64,000 nt of DNA, taken from Novosphingobium sp. G106 (GTDB taxonomy: Bacteria > Pseudomonadota > Alphaproteobacteria > Sphingomonadales > Sphingomonadaceae). Below the pieces are notes generated by a model. That model saw nothing but the letters and a program-made list of their open reading frames with translations, was not told where the DNA came from and did no database searches. The stretch is from contig NZ_JAHOOZ010000001.1 of assembly GCF_019075875.1 (NCBI RefSeq), positions 4,902,001 through 4,966,000 on the forward strand. Direction: 5' to 3'. The number at the start of each line of letters is the position of its first letter. The first letter of the stretch is position 1. Below are positions 1-8,252 of the stretch, one piece after another. The translations under genes and the position numbers were made by a program.

Positions 1-743
1 TTGACCAGTGCGCCGGGCATGCGGATCGGCTCGAACACGTTCCAGCCGACGCGGTCCATGACGCCGTTTTGCATGGCGAAATAGAGGTTGGTCTTGCGCT
101 TGGGAAACTTCGCCATCTCGCCGATCTTGGCGAGGATCTGCTCGGGCGTGAGGCGCGGCTTGGGCGGAACCGGGCTCAAGCATTCGATCGAAAGTTCGGG
201 GTCGGTCTCGTTCGCCCAGTCATAGCGGCGATAGCGCAGGTACATGGCGCCGGCCTTGGGATCGATCTGCGCCCACTTGCCGGTATAGCCGGCCGGGCGC
301 TCGGCGCTGAACACCACCTCGAAGTCCTCACCCAGTTCGAGGCCGAGGTCGGTATCGTCGTAGTCGCTGTGCGCGTTGGGCCGCGGCATCTGGTCGACCG
401 TGCCCGACATGACGCCCTGGATGGTGAAGGACAGGATCTTGCAGGTCCCGCGATTGCCGCTGACGCGGTAGATCAGATCGCCGCGGATTGGGGTGAACAC
501 GTAGATATCGTCGGGGTTGGGCTGGAGCGTATAGACCGGGTTCCACAGCGGGCCCCAGTCGGGGTGCTCGGGCGTGGCGTGGAAGTACATGAAATAGGAA
601 AACGATAGGCTGGTCATCGTCTGGCGATAGAGATCGGCCCGGTAGGCCGGGTCCTCGGGCCGCCAGGTCTGCGCCAGGTTATCGACCGCGCCTTCGAGGT
701 CGGCCAGATAGGGCAGTATCGCCGGTTCGATCTCGGCCGTCAT
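1..743 (-). CDS. DUF1214-type protein (3' end outside window)
   Basis: The reading frame starts with ATG at 743 behind a GGGAGAGGA ribosome site and is open to the window edge, giving about 247 residues; the C-terminus is missing. The protein contains YFMYFHATPEH near residue 45, a stretch on GDLIYRVSGNRGTCKILSFT, and PEQILAKIGEMAKFPKRK near the end of the visible part. These blocks resemble the aligned part of the complete protein at 42946-44181 (HYFTHPY, GEHAYKITGKKGTARWFNLT), so the two look like paralogues of the DUF1214 family, which has no settled biochemistry. There is no signal peptide. A palindrome 40 bases upstream may control it. Coding is clear; family placement is by resemblance to the paralogue. 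Confidence 0.75.
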   Translation of the reverse strand, partial: MTAEIEPAILPYLADLEGAVDNLAQTWRPEDPAYRADLYRQTMTSLSFSYFMYFHATPEHPDWGPLWNPVYTLQPNPDDIYVFTPIRGDLIYRVSGNRGTCKILSFTIQGVMSGTVDQMPRPNAHSDYDDTDLGLELGEDFEVVFSAERPAGYTGKWAQIDPKAGAMYLRYRRYDWANETDPELSIECLSPVPPKPRLTPEQILAKIGEMAKFPKRKTNLYFAMQNGVMDRVGWNVFEPIRMPGALV

Positions 744-782
744 AGCATCCTCTCCCAAGCGTCCCGTCCAGGACTCGCGATT

Positions 783-802
783 AAGATAGTAAATGCTATC
801 TT
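783..802. promoter_or_regulatory. inverted repeat, candidate operator
   Basis: AAGATAG-N6-CTATCTT is a perfect 7-base inverted repeat with a six-base spacer, centred about 50 bases upstream of the start at 743 and overlapping the stop codon of the DUF1643 gene. Size and symmetry fit a TetR-like dimer site. No cognate regulator gene lies next to it, so the assignment is only positional. Confidence 0.4.
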
Positions 803-1278
803 TGGTTTGGCAAGAGCGGATTCCATCGGCGAAGGCGTGTGCCGCGCGGCAAGTAGAGCGGGTGGCGCGGATGGCCTTCGCCGGTGACGCCCAGGACGTG
901 TACTGGCCCCCCATGCGCGTTGCAGAGCGCCAGCGCCGCGCGGTCGCGGCCGGCGAAAGCACCGTGGTTGCCCCAGGCTAGAATGGTGCGGCTGGATAGG
1001 CCCAGGGCCAGCGCAATCGCCTCGTTATTGTCAGCTCCGACCGGATCTAAAGCGCACTTGAGGTCTGTCGGAAGCGTCGCGCGGAAGGCGAAGAGGTTCC
1101 AGACGACGAGCCCGGCCAAGCCGGCCTGACGCCCTCGCGCGCGAGCCTGCCGGATGGTCGGATCGTCCCGCGTTTCGTCGGCCTGCGAAGGGTTGAGCAT
1201 GCCGATGCCGACCAGCTTGGCGTGTGGTGTCGGTAGGCGCCACAACAGGTAGCGCCAGGTGCCGCATGGGCTGAACAC
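796..1278 (-). CDS. DUF1643 domain protein, start uncertain
   Basis: About 160 residues from a GTG at 1278. Family hallmarks are VFSPCGTWRYLLWR at the N-terminus, IGMLNPSQADETRDDPT, then VVWNLFAFRAT and ILAWGNHG, all typical of DUF1643 proteins, whose function is unknown. The same frame stays open upstream and encodes a plausible lead-in (FRHDRASGFGA), but it contains no ATG, GTG or TTG before running into the preceding gene, which ends at 1377. Only CTG at 1353 or ATC at 1344 are available. Either the short GTG form is used, or an unusual start, or an upstream start has been lost. It is probably cotranscribed with the hydrolase upstream on the same strand. Confidence 0.7.
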   Translation of the reverse strand: MFSPCGTWRYLLWRLPTPHAKLVGIGMLNPSQADETRDDPTIRQARARGRQAGLAGLVVWNLFAFRATLPTDLKCALDPVGADNNEAIALALGLSSRTILAWGNHGAFAGRDRAALALCNAHGGPVHVLGVTGEGHPRHPLYLPRGTRLRRWNPLLPNQR

Positions 1279-1376
1279 GGCACCGAAGCCGCTTGCCCGA
1301 TCGTGGCGGAAATCGAGCGAGCGTTTCTCCGCCCAGCCGGCGATACGTGGCAGCGCCTCGCTGGCAGCAGGCGCGG

Positions 1377-2072
1377 CTATTCGGCTGCTCCGATGGTCAG
1401 CTCGACCGGGAGGAGACCGTCGATCGTGCCGACGAGCACGTCGCCCGCCGCGATCGGCCCAACCCCGGCCGGGGTGCCGGTGTAGATGAGGTCGCCCGGC
1501 GCGAGGTGGTAGAATTTCGAGAGGTCGGCGATCAGCTCGGGCACCGAGAAGATCATGTCCGATAGCACCGAGTCCTGCTTGACCGTGCCATTCTGCGTCA
1601 GCCGGATCGCTTGGTCGCCGACCGTGCCAAAGGCGGCAGCACGGGTGATCGGGGCCATGACCGCGGCGTTTTCGAAATCCTTGCCGAGGTCCCAGGGACG
1701 GCCCTTGTCCTTGGCCGCGTTCTGCAGGTCGCGCCGGGTCATGTCGAAGCCGCAGGCATAGCCGAACACGGCCGACAGCGCGTCGGCTGCGGCGATGCGA
1801 AAGGCCGGCGCGCCGATCGCGACGACCAGTTCCATCTCGTAGTGGCAGTTCGCCGTGCCCGGCGGATAGGCGATCGTCGCGCCCGAGGGGCAGATCGCCC
1901 AGGGTGACTTGGTGAAATAGAACGGCGCCTCGCGGTCGGGCTCGGCGCCCATCTCGCGCGCATGGTCGGCATAGTTGCGTCCCACGCAGAAGATGCGGCG
2001 GACGGGGAAGCCGGCGCTCTCGCCGAGCACGGGGACCGAGGGACTCGTGGGCAGGTCGAATAGCGTGGTCAT
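1377..2072 (-). CDS. fumarylacetoacetate hydrolase family protein
   Basis: 231 residues, a short single-domain FAH-family enzyme. Visible signatures are VGRNYADHAREMG near residue 25, the metal-binding pair YEMELVVAIG (E-x-E), the acidic CGFDMTRRDLQ, KGRPWDLGKDFENAAVMAP and the glycine-rich YTGTPAGVGP. Family members hydrolyse acylpyruvates or decarboxylate oxaloacetate using Mg2+ or Mn2+ in the cytoplasm; the exact substrate cannot be decided. The start at 2072 (MTTLFDLP) was chosen because conserved sequence begins just after it; an in-frame extension to 2198 lacks conserved content. It faces yqgE across 82 bases and is followed by the DUF1643 gene. Confidence 0.9.
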   Translation of the reverse strand: MTTLFDLPTSPSVPVLGESAGFPVRRIFCVGRNYADHAREMGAEPDREAPFYFTKSPWAICPSGATIAYPPGTANCHYEMELVVAIGAPAFRIAAADALSAVFGYACGFDMTRRDLQNAAKDKGRPWDLGKDFENAAVMAPITRAAAFGTVGDQAIRLTQNGTVKQDSVLSDMIFSVPELIADLSKFYHLAPGDLIYTGTPAGVGPIAAGDVLVGTIDGLLPVELTIGAAE

Positions 2073-2154
2073 GCGACCAGCAGTGGCGCGCGGCGGTCGC
2101 GCAGGCAAGAGCCGCTTGTCGCGCGCCGTGCAAGTGTCCATGATCCGGCCGACC

Positions 2155-2715
2155 ATGACCGACGCGCAATATCTCTCCGGCCGACTGCTCCTCGCCATGC
2201 CGGGGATGTTCGATCCGCGTTTCGATCATTCGGTGATCGCCATGTGCATGCATGACGAGAACGGCGCCTTCGGCGTCGGCATCGGCCATGTCCGCGAGGG
2301 CGTGCGGCTCCATTCGTTGCTCGAAGAGCTCGAGATCGATCCGGGCGAGGCACCCGATTGCGCGGTGCTCAACGGCGGCCCGGTCGAGCCGACGCGCGGT
2401 TTCGTGCTGCATTCGCCCGACTGGGGCGGGCAAGGGACGGTCGAGGTGACGGGGCTCTGCGCGCTGTCGGCCTCGCTCGATATCCTGCGCGCCATCTCCA
2501 ATGGACGCGGGCCGAGCCACTGGCTGATCGCGCTCGGCTATGCCGGCTGGGGGCCGGGCCAGCTCGACAACGAGATGCGCCACCACGGCTGGTACGCCGC
2601 CGACGCGCACGGCGAGGTGCTGTTCGAGACGGCCTATGCCGATCGTTGGACCGCTACGTGGAAGGCCGAGGGGATCGACCCGGCGCTGCTGGCGAACGTC
2701 ACCGGAAGAGCCTGA
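2155..2715 (+). CDS. yqgE: YqgE/AlgH family (UPF0301) protein
   Basis: 186 residues with the family opening YLSGRLLLAMPGMFDPRFDHSVI, then GFGVGIGHVREG-like sequence, the VLNGGPV motif and GYAGWGPGQLDNE near residue 125, all diagnostic of YqgE/AlgH. The family is widespread in proteobacteria and its molecular role is unresolved; the alginate-regulator name is historical. An ATG at 2140 could extend it by five residues, but 2155 (MTDAQYL) lies nearer the conserved block. It is divergent from the FAH-family gene. Confidence 0.93.
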   Translation: MTDAQYLSGRLLLAMPGMFDPRFDHSVIAMCMHDENGAFGVGIGHVREGVRLHSLLEELEIDPGEAPDCAVLNGGPVEPTRGFVLHSPDWGGQGTVEVTGLCALSASLDILRAISNGRGPSHWLIALGYAGWGPGQLDNEMRHHGWYAADAHGEVLFETAYADRWTATWKAEGIDPALLANVTGRA

Positions 2716-2805
2716 TTGTAGAACGGATCGCGCCGGGCGGTTGATGTTCGCACTTGGTCGTGAGCTTTGAAGACCTATGATCTCCTGCAGACAAGGGAGA
2801 GCCTC

Positions 2806-3375
2806 ATGCCGCAGAATAGCTCACGTATTCCTGGGCCCCGCATCCCGCCGCTTCCGCCCGAAGAATTCACGCCCGAGCAGGCCGAGCTGGTCGGCGACTG
2901 GAAGAACCTGGTTTTCTCGCGCGTGCTCGTGCGGCGGCCCGACATGTACCGGATATTCCTGCCCTATATCGAGAAGGTCATCGCCGACACCAAGCTGCCG
3001 CCGCGCGACCGCCAGATCATCGTCCTGCGCACCTTGGCCGCGGCGAACGACACCTATGAGCTGCATCACCACAAGGTGATCTCGGTCAAGGCCGGGATGA
3101 GCGATGCGGAGATCGAGGCGGCTGCTTCGGGCAAGGGCCTGACCGGCTTCGACCGGACGCTGGCCGATGCGGCCGAGGAACTGCTGCGCGATCAGGTCAT
3201 CGGCGATGCCACCTGGGCGGCGCTGGCCACGCGCTATTCCGAGGAGCAGCTGATGGAGGTCGTCTTCCTGTCGGGCTGCTACGTGACGATGGCGATGCTG
3301 ACCAAGACCTTCGGCATGCCGCTCGAGGACGAGGCGGAAAACGCCCGGATCAACGCACTGCGCGAATATACCTGA
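2806..3375 (+). CDS. carboxymuconolactone decarboxylase family protein
   Basis: 189 residues, all-alpha CMD/AhpD-like fold. Landmarks are LPPRDRQIIVLRTLAAANDTYELHHH in the middle and EEQLMEVVFLSGCYVTMAML near the C-terminus. The place where AhpD has its redox CxxC reads AANDTYELHHH, with no cysteines, so peroxidase activity is unlikely; a PcaC-like lyase/isomerase role is more plausible but unproven. The start at 2806 follows a GGGAGA ribosome site. One of four CMD-family genes in the window. It converges on the phosphatase gene, with a terminator hairpin between. Confidence 0.88.
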   Translation: MPQNSSRIPGPRIPPLPPEEFTPEQAELVGDWKNLVFSRVLVRRPDMYRIFLPYIEKVIADTKLPPRDRQIIVLRTLAAANDTYELHHHKVISVKAGMSDAEIEAAASGKGLTGFDRTLADAAEELLRDQVIGDATWAALATRYSEEQLMEVVFLSGCYVTMAMLTKTFGMPLEDEAENARINALREYT

Positions 3376-3386
3376 GCGGCAAAAGA

Positions 3387-3414
3387 GAAAGGGCCCGCCG
3401 AAGCGAGCCCTTTC
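3387..3414. terminator. bidirectional terminator hairpin
   Basis: GAAAGGGC pairs with GCCCTTTC around a 12-base loop, between two convergent stop codons (3375 and 3436). The minus-strand side is followed by TCTCTTTTG and the plus side by CTTAATT, so both transcripts could end here. Confidence 0.65.
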
Positions 3415-3435
3415 CTTAATTCCAGACTGCGACGG

Positions 3436-5913
3436 TCAGAGACCGACCACGCCGCCGTCGTTCTTCGTGATGGCGATCGTCGCCGAGCGCGGGCGGCCGG
3501 TGGCGTTGCCCGCCTGGCTCTGCGGCCAGTTGCTGGTGATGTTCGACGGATTGCCGTTCTCGCCCGGGTGCTGGATGTTGACGAAGACGGTGCGGCCGTC
3601 CGGCGTCGAATCGATACCGGTGATCTCGCATTCCTTCGGTCCGACCAGGAAGCGGCGCAGGTTGGCGCCTGGCGCGGCGCCGATGCGGGTGGCCTGGGTG
3701 GCCGTGCCGCCGCTGAGGCTGTTGGTGATCGTCTTGGTCGTGCCGTCGCCGACCGTGCCGGGCTGCCCGCAGAGCAGCATGCAGTTTGTCACGTCGGTAT
3801 AGGCGCCGTCGTCGGTCTCGATCCACAGCAGCGGCTTCACCAGACCGCTGGCGTTCTGCGGGCGGCCGAACCACAGGCCGTCGGGCGAGGACAGGTCGTT
3901 GGTGTCGTCGAGGCCCGAAAGGTTGATGTTGGCGGGATCGAGATCCTTGCCCGAGCCGAACAGGTAGATGTCCCAGGCAAAGCCCGTCGCCTCGGTGGTG
4001 TCGCCGGTTTCCTTCAGACGGATGATGTGGCCGTTGGCATTGCCGTTGGTCGCACCGCCGGTGGTCTTGGGATCGGTATAGGCGCGGGGGTTGGCCGCAT
4101 CGGTCGGGTTGGTGGTGATGTTGCGCGTGCTGTTGTTGGTCAGTGTCAGGTACATCTCGCCGGTGACCGGATTGACTGCGGTCCATTCGGGCCGGTCCAT
4201 CTTGGTCGCGCCGAGTGCGTCGGCGGCGAGACGGGCATTGGCGAGCACGTCGGCCTGATCGGCGAAGGCATAAGTCGCATTGGCCGCGGTCAGTGGACCG
4301 CTGCCGAAGGTCAGCGGCAGCCACTGGCCCGAACCGTCGGCGTTGAATTTGGCGACATAGAGCGTGCCGGCGTCGAGGTACTTGTCGCCGATAGCCAGGC
4401 GGCTCGTTGCCGAGGCGTCGGCCGCGGCCCAGGGGGTGTTCGAGACGAACTTGTAGAGGTATTCGTTCGTCGCGTCGTCGCCCATGTACCAAGCGGGCTT
4501 GCGGCCATCGATGAACTTGCCCGGCCAGGCGCCCTCGTGGTTCATGCGGCCCAGCGCCGTGCGCTTACGCGGCGCCTGCGTCTTGTCGTAGGGATCGATC
4601 TCGACCACCCAGCCATACTGGTAGATCTCGTTGCGGAAGTCCCCGGTGCCGTCGGCCGGCTTGGCCGGATCGAGCGTGATGTTGAACTTGGCGATGCTGG
4701 TGTCGCCAGCGGGGGCGGTCGCCGTGGTCCAGTTGAAGCTGCCGCCGTTGGCCGAGCCCTTGCCGTAGCGGGCGAGAGAGACCGCATCCTTGGTTCCGGC
4801 GCGCGCGGTGACGTCGCTGGCGTCGCGGCGGAAATAGCCGACCCAGTTCTCTTCGCAGGTCAGGTAGGTCGACCACGGCGTATAGCCGTTGGCGCAGTTG
4901 TTGACCGTGCCGCGGCCCTTGGTGCCGTCGGTCGAGAAGGCGGTCTTGAGGAAGGCCGCGCCCTTGGCCGGGCCGCTGAAGGTCGTCGGGGTCAGCGGCG
5001 TGATGCGGCGGTTGAACGTCGAGTTCTGGACGTAGCCCCAGGCGCCGCCGGTGCCCTGCGCGAATTCGATCACGCTGATGCCGTGGCACTCGACCTCCTT
5101 GAGCACCTCGTCATAGGGGCGCACGCCGCCGGGCGAAGTGGCGCCTGCGGGGTGGAGATAGGCCTGGTTGATGTTCTCGTGATTGATGCACATCACGGCG
5201 CGGGTGTTCGATGTCGGATCCGGGCTGCCCGCGGCGTTGAGGCCGAAATAGTACATGCCGTCGTGGTGGTCGCCCGCGCGCTGCGAGAAGCCGGCGTCGC
5301 TGCCGTCGTTGGCATAGGCCGAGACGCCGGTCGCGATCGGATCGCCGGTGCGATAGACCACGGTCGCGGTATAGCCGGCGGGGACGCTGACGATGTCGGC
5401 CTGGCTCTTGGCCACGGCGGTGAAGCCCAGCACGGCCGGGCTCACGGTCAACGTGGTTTCGGCCGTGGTGGTCGCACCCTTGGCGTCGCGCGCGGTGAAC
5501 TGGAACTTCAGATCGGTCGCCGCGCTGACGCTGGGCGCCAGGAAGGTGACCACGCTGCCGGTAGCGTTGGTGACAGTCAGCGTGACCGTCGGTCCTGAGG
5601 TCTGGGCCCAGACCACGCCGCCGCCGGTGCCGTCGTCGGTCGCGGTTCCGGTCAGGGTGACGAGGCGGCCCGACGACGTGGCACCGGAGGAGCCCGCGGT
5701 CACTACGGGTGCAGCGTTGGCTGTGTCGTCGTCGCCGCAAGCCGTCAGCATCGAGGTGCCGAAAAGCGCCATTGTCGCGGCGCCGATCCCGCCGAACAGC
5801 GTCTGGCGGCGCGAGTAACGCTCCGCGACGATTTCGTTCAGCGAGATGTTTGCAGAGCGGTTGGTATCGACGTCGCCGTCGCTGTATCCAAAGTTGATTG
5901 TGGTGTCCGTCAT
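3436..5913 (-). CDS. PhoX/DUF839 family phosphatase with Ig-like domain
   Basis: 825 residues. Residues 32-40 (RYSRRQTLF) form a twin-arginine signal followed by a hydrophobic stretch and a lipobox-like LTAC (Cys59), so export as a folded, possibly lipidated protein is expected. Residues about 65-160 are a Thr/Val-rich PKD/Ig-like module (VWAQTSGPTVTLTV). The rest is the PhoX (DUF839) beta-propeller, with GDHHDGMYYFGLN, MCINHENIN, TWSTYLTCEENWVGYF and SPDGLWFGRP. PhoX enzymes are Ca2+/Fe3+-dependent phosphomonoesterases used in phosphate scavenging. The Ig-like insert distinguishes it from classical PhoX. Upstream is a weak Pho-box-like pair. Family is certain; phosphatase activity is inferred. 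Confidence 0.92.
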   Translation of the reverse strand: MTDTTINFGYSDGDVDTNRSANISLNEIVAERYSRRQTLFGGIGAATMALFGTSMLTACGDDDTANAAPVVTAGSSGATSSGRLVTLTGTATDDGTGGGVVWAQTSGPTVTLTVTNATGSVVTFLAPSVSAATDLKFQFTARDAKGATTTAETTLTVSPAVLGFTAVAKSQADIVSVPAGYTATVVYRTGDPIATGVSAYANDGSDAGFSQRAGDHHDGMYYFGLNAAGSPDPTSNTRAVMCINHENINQAYLHPAGATSPGGVRPYDEVLKEVECHGISVIEFAQGTGGAWGYVQNSTFNRRITPLTPTTFSGPAKGAAFLKTAFSTDGTKGRGTVNNCANGYTPWSTYLTCEENWVGYFRRDASDVTARAGTKDAVSLARYGKGSANGGSFNWTTATAPAGDTSIAKFNITLDPAKPADGTGDFRNEIYQYGWVVEIDPYDKTQAPRKRTALGRMNHEGAWPGKFIDGRKPAWYMGDDATNEYLYKFVSNTPWAAADASATSRLAIGDKYLDAGTLYVAKFNADGSGQWLPLTFGSGPLTAANATYAFADQADVLANARLAADALGATKMDRPEWTAVNPVTGEMYLTLTNNSTRNITTNPTDAANPRAYTDPKTTGGATNGNANGHIIRLKETGDTTEATGFAWDIYLFGSGKDLDPANINLSGLDDTNDLSSPDGLWFGRPQNASGLVKPLLWIETDDGAYTDVTNCMLLCGQPGTVGDGTTKTITNSLSGGTATQATRIGAAPGANLRRFLVGPKECEITGIDSTPDGRTVFVNIQHPGENGNPSNITSNWPQSQAGNATGRPRSATIAITKNDGGVVGL

Positions 5914-5964
5914 CGCCCGGTCCCCATGGTTTGTTGTTAGAGGGCGAGTCGTTAGCCGGGCTCG

Positions 5965-5982
5965 ATGACAGCTGTGCTCCAG
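5965..5982 (-). promoter_or_regulatory. degenerate Pho-box-like repeat
   Basis: On the minus strand CTGTCAT (5971-5965) is a perfect Pho-box half, and 11 bases upstream of it stands CTGGAGC, matching the half-site only at CTG. Spacing fits PhoB sites. It lies about 50 bases before the phosphatase start, where regulation by phosphate starvation would make sense. The second half is poor, hence the low confidence. Confidence 0.35.
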
Positions 5983-6018
5983 CTCGGTGTCCGAAAAATA
6001 TCCGAAATATGACCGTTT

Positions 6019-6654
6019 TCAGACGACGTAGGCGCGGATGAAGGTGGTCATCGCATTGTCGACCTCGGCCTCGATCGTTTCGGGCGCGAGCGAGTCGATC
6101 AGGCCCATAAGCATTCGCTGATGTTCGCCGGCCATGCACAGCGCGATGAGCTGGCGCGCGGCGATCAGCGGGTCGGCGGGGCGCAGCGACTTCCGTTCCA
6201 TCGCCCCGGCGAGGAATTCGGCGAGCAGTTGCTGTGTCTGCCGCGGCGCGCGCTCGTAGAAGATTTGGCCGATCTCGGGAAAGCGGTTGGTCTCGCCCAC
6301 GACCAGCCTGTGCAGCGCGATCGCTTCGGGCGAGGTCACCTTGCGCAGAAATTCGATGCAGAAGCGCCGCAGCGCCGCCTCGACCCCGTCGCGAGGATTG
6401 AGGATCAGCGAAAGCTGCGCGCGGAAGGCCTGGGTCACGCGGTCGATCACCGCGGCGAAGAGCACTTCCTTCGACGCGAAATAGCTCCACAAGGTTCCCT
6501 TGGAACCTCCGAGCGTCGCGGCGATTGCTGACATCGTGGTTCCGGCATAGCCGTGCTCGAGGAAGGACGCCGCAGCGACGTCGAGGATCGCCTCGTGCCG
6601 CGACTGGCGACGCGCTTCGCGGCGGCTCGGAGCAGGAGGAGGCGTTTCGTGCAT
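6019..6654 (-). CDS. TetR/AcrR family repressor of the adjacent efflux operon
   Basis: 211 residues. Residues about 18-65 form the TetR helix-turn-helix: ILDVAAASFLEHGYAGTTMS, then AIAATLGGSKGTLWSYFASKE. The C-terminal half is a helical ligand-binding domain with GETNRFPEIGQIFYER, as in AcrR-type regulators. The start at 6654 (MHETPPPAPS) fits the domain boundary. It is divergent from the NodT-EmrA-EmrB genes and separated by 89 bases that contain two copies of the same inverted repeat, so repression of both the pump and itself is likely. Confidence 0.9.
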   Translation of the reverse strand: MHETPPPAPSRREARRQSRHEAILDVAAASFLEHGYAGTTMSAIAATLGGSKGTLWSYFASKEVLFAAVIDRVTQAFRAQLSLILNPRDGVEAALRRFCIEFLRKVTSPEAIALHRLVVGETNRFPEIGQIFYERAPRQTQQLLAEFLAGAMERKSLRPADPLIAARQLIALCMAGEHQRMLMGLIDSLAPETIEAEVDNAMTTFIRAYVV

Positions 6655-6659
6655 TTCAT

Positions 6660-6675
6660 CGTACGATATAGTACG
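6660..6675. promoter_or_regulatory. TetR operator copy 1 (candidate)
   Basis: CGTAC-N6-GTACG, a perfect five-base inverted repeat just upstream of the TetR start. The same arm spacing recurs exactly 60 bases away, and both copies continue into GGTTT. Position at the divergent promoter region supports autoregulation. Confidence 0.6.
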
Positions 6676-6719
6676 GTTTTTCTGTTGACAAGGCACAGGG
6701 CCGCGCCCATCTCTGCCGG

Positions 6720-6735
6720 CATACCAGACAGTACG
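6720..6735. promoter_or_regulatory. TetR operator copy 2 (candidate)
   Basis: CATAC-N6-GTACG, the same symmetry as the site at 6660 with one arm mismatch, ending eight bases before the ATG of the outer-membrane component. A repressor bound here would block translation-proximal transcription of the pump operon. Confidence 0.55.
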
Positions 6736-6743
6736 GTTTCCTG

Positions 6744-8252
6744 ATGCGCCAGCCGAGTCTCTCTCTTGCCCTGCGAACCGCCGTGCCGCTGGCCGCCTTG
6801 TTGGCTGCCGCCTGCGCGCCTGTGCCGAATCTCGGTCCCAAGCCGCTGCCGCGCGCGCCGGAAACCGTCGATTCGCGCCAGAGCCTGCCCGCCACGCCTG
6901 GCGCCGCTTGGCCGGGCGACCTCTGGTGGAAGGCGATCGGCGATCCCCAGCTCGACGCCCTGATCGAGGAAGGGCTGCGTAATTCGCCCGACGTCGCCGC
7001 CGCGGCCGCGCGGTTCCGCCGCGCCGCCGGCATGGCCCAGGAAGCCCGCGGCGCAACGCTGCCCTCGCTCGACGTCGGCGGTTCGGTGGTCGAGCAGAAG
7101 CAGTCGATCAACCTCGGCTATCCCGATCAGTTCAAGGATTTCCTGCCCAAGGGTTGGCACGATTTCGGCGAGGTTAGCGCCAGCCTCGGCTACGATCTCG
7201 ACATCTGGGGCAAGAACCGTGCGGCGCTCGCTGCAGCGACCTCGGAACGGCGCGCAGCCGCGATCGACGCGCAGCAGGCGCGGCTGATGATCGCGACCGG
7301 CGTCGCTGCGGCCTATGTCGATCTCGCGCGGTTGTTCGCGCTGCACGATGTCCGTCAGGGCGAACTCGACGTGCGCATCGCGAACCAGAAGCTCATCGCG
7401 GATCGTCGGGCCAACGGGCTCGAGAACCGGGGCAACGAACGCCAGGCCGATTCCGAAGTGGCCAGCGCACGCGCCTCGCTCGGCTCCGTGAACGAGCAGA
7501 TCGGGCTGCGTCGCAACCAGATCGCCGCGCTGATCGGCGCGGGGCCGGACCGCGGGCTTGCCATAACCGAGCCGGCGCTTCCGACCGTCGCGGCGCGCGG
7601 ACTGCCCGAGAACGTGACCACCGACCTCGTCGGACGGCGACCTGACGTCGCCGCGGCGCGTGAGCGGGTCGAAGCGGCGGCGAGCCGGATCAAGGTCGCC
7701 CGCGCCGATTTCTTTCCGGCGATCCGGCTGAGCGCGCTGTTCGGCGTCCAGGCGCTGGGGCTCGGCTCGCTGTTCGAGGGCGATTCCACCTATGGCCATG
7801 TCGGCCCCGCGATCAGCCTGCCGATCTTCCACGGCGGTGCAATCCAGGGCCAGTACCGCGGCGCGCGCGGTTCCTATGACGAGGCTGTGGCCGATTACGA
7901 CAAGACGGTCGTCACCGCCTATCAGGAGGTTGCCGATGCGGTGACCAGCCAGCGGTCGATCGCGCAGCAGCTGGCTGACGCCCGGACTGCGCTGGCTGCT
8001 TCGCAGGATGCCTTCGAGATCGCCCGCCAGCGCTATCAGGGCGGGCTTTCGAACTATCTCGATGTCCTGGAAGTTCAGGATCGGCTACTGGTCGTGAAGC
8101 TTGCGGTGGCAAGCCTCGACGCCGGCCAACGAAGCGTCGAGATCAACCTGATCCGTGCCTTGGGCGGCGGCTTCGAGCCTGCCAATCTTGCTGCGCCAAA
8201 CCGCATTCCCACTCCCGACAGTCTTGATACCAAGGACGAACCGCATGGCTGA
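6744..8252 (+). CDS. NodT/OprM-type outer membrane efflux lipoprotein
   Basis: 502 residues. A lipoprotein signal ends in LLAAAC (Cys24), followed by the RND/NodT outer-membrane-factor repeats: PGDLWWKAIGDPQLDALIEEGL near residue 55, a long helical barrel, and a second repeat with LVGRRPDVAAARERVEAA and YQEVADAVTSQRSI. It would form the trimeric outer-membrane channel for the membrane fusion and inner-membrane proteins encoded next. Its last eight bases overlap the start of the fusion-protein gene, so the operon is translationally coupled. Under control of the divergent TetR gene. Confidence 0.94.
   Translation: MRQPSLSLALRTAVPLAALLAAACAPVPNLGPKPLPRAPETVDSRQSLPATPGAAWPGDLWWKAIGDPQLDALIEEGLRNSPDVAAAAARFRRAAGMAQEARGATLPSLDVGGSVVEQKQSINLGYPDQFKDFLPKGWHDFGEVSASLGYDLDIWGKNRAALAAATSERRAAAIDAQQARLMIATGVAAAYVDLARLFALHDVRQGELDVRIANQKLIADRRANGLENRGNERQADSEVASARASLGSVNEQIGLRRNQIAALIGAGPDRGLAITEPALPTVAARGLPENVTTDLVGRRPDVAAARERVEAAASRIKVARADFFPAIRLSALFGVQALGLGSLFEGDSTYGHVGPAISLPIFHGGAIQGQYRGARGSYDEAVADYDKTVVTAYQEVADAVTSQRSIAQQLADARTALAASQDAFEIARQRYQGGLSNYLDVLEVQDRLLVVKLAVASLDAGQRSVEINLIRALGGGFEPANLAAPNRIPTPDSLDTKDEPHG

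Noticed and set aside
796..2610. 604-residue frame spanning three genes
   Set aside because: Only its C-terminal part (DUF1643) has family motifs; the rest lies antisense to yqgE or in the wrong frame of the FAH-family gene.
3568..5598. 676-residue frame on the plus strand
   Set aside because: Mirror of the PhoX-type gene in high-GC DNA; no recognisable domain, Val/Gly/Arg/Ala-rich composition typical of antisense shadows.
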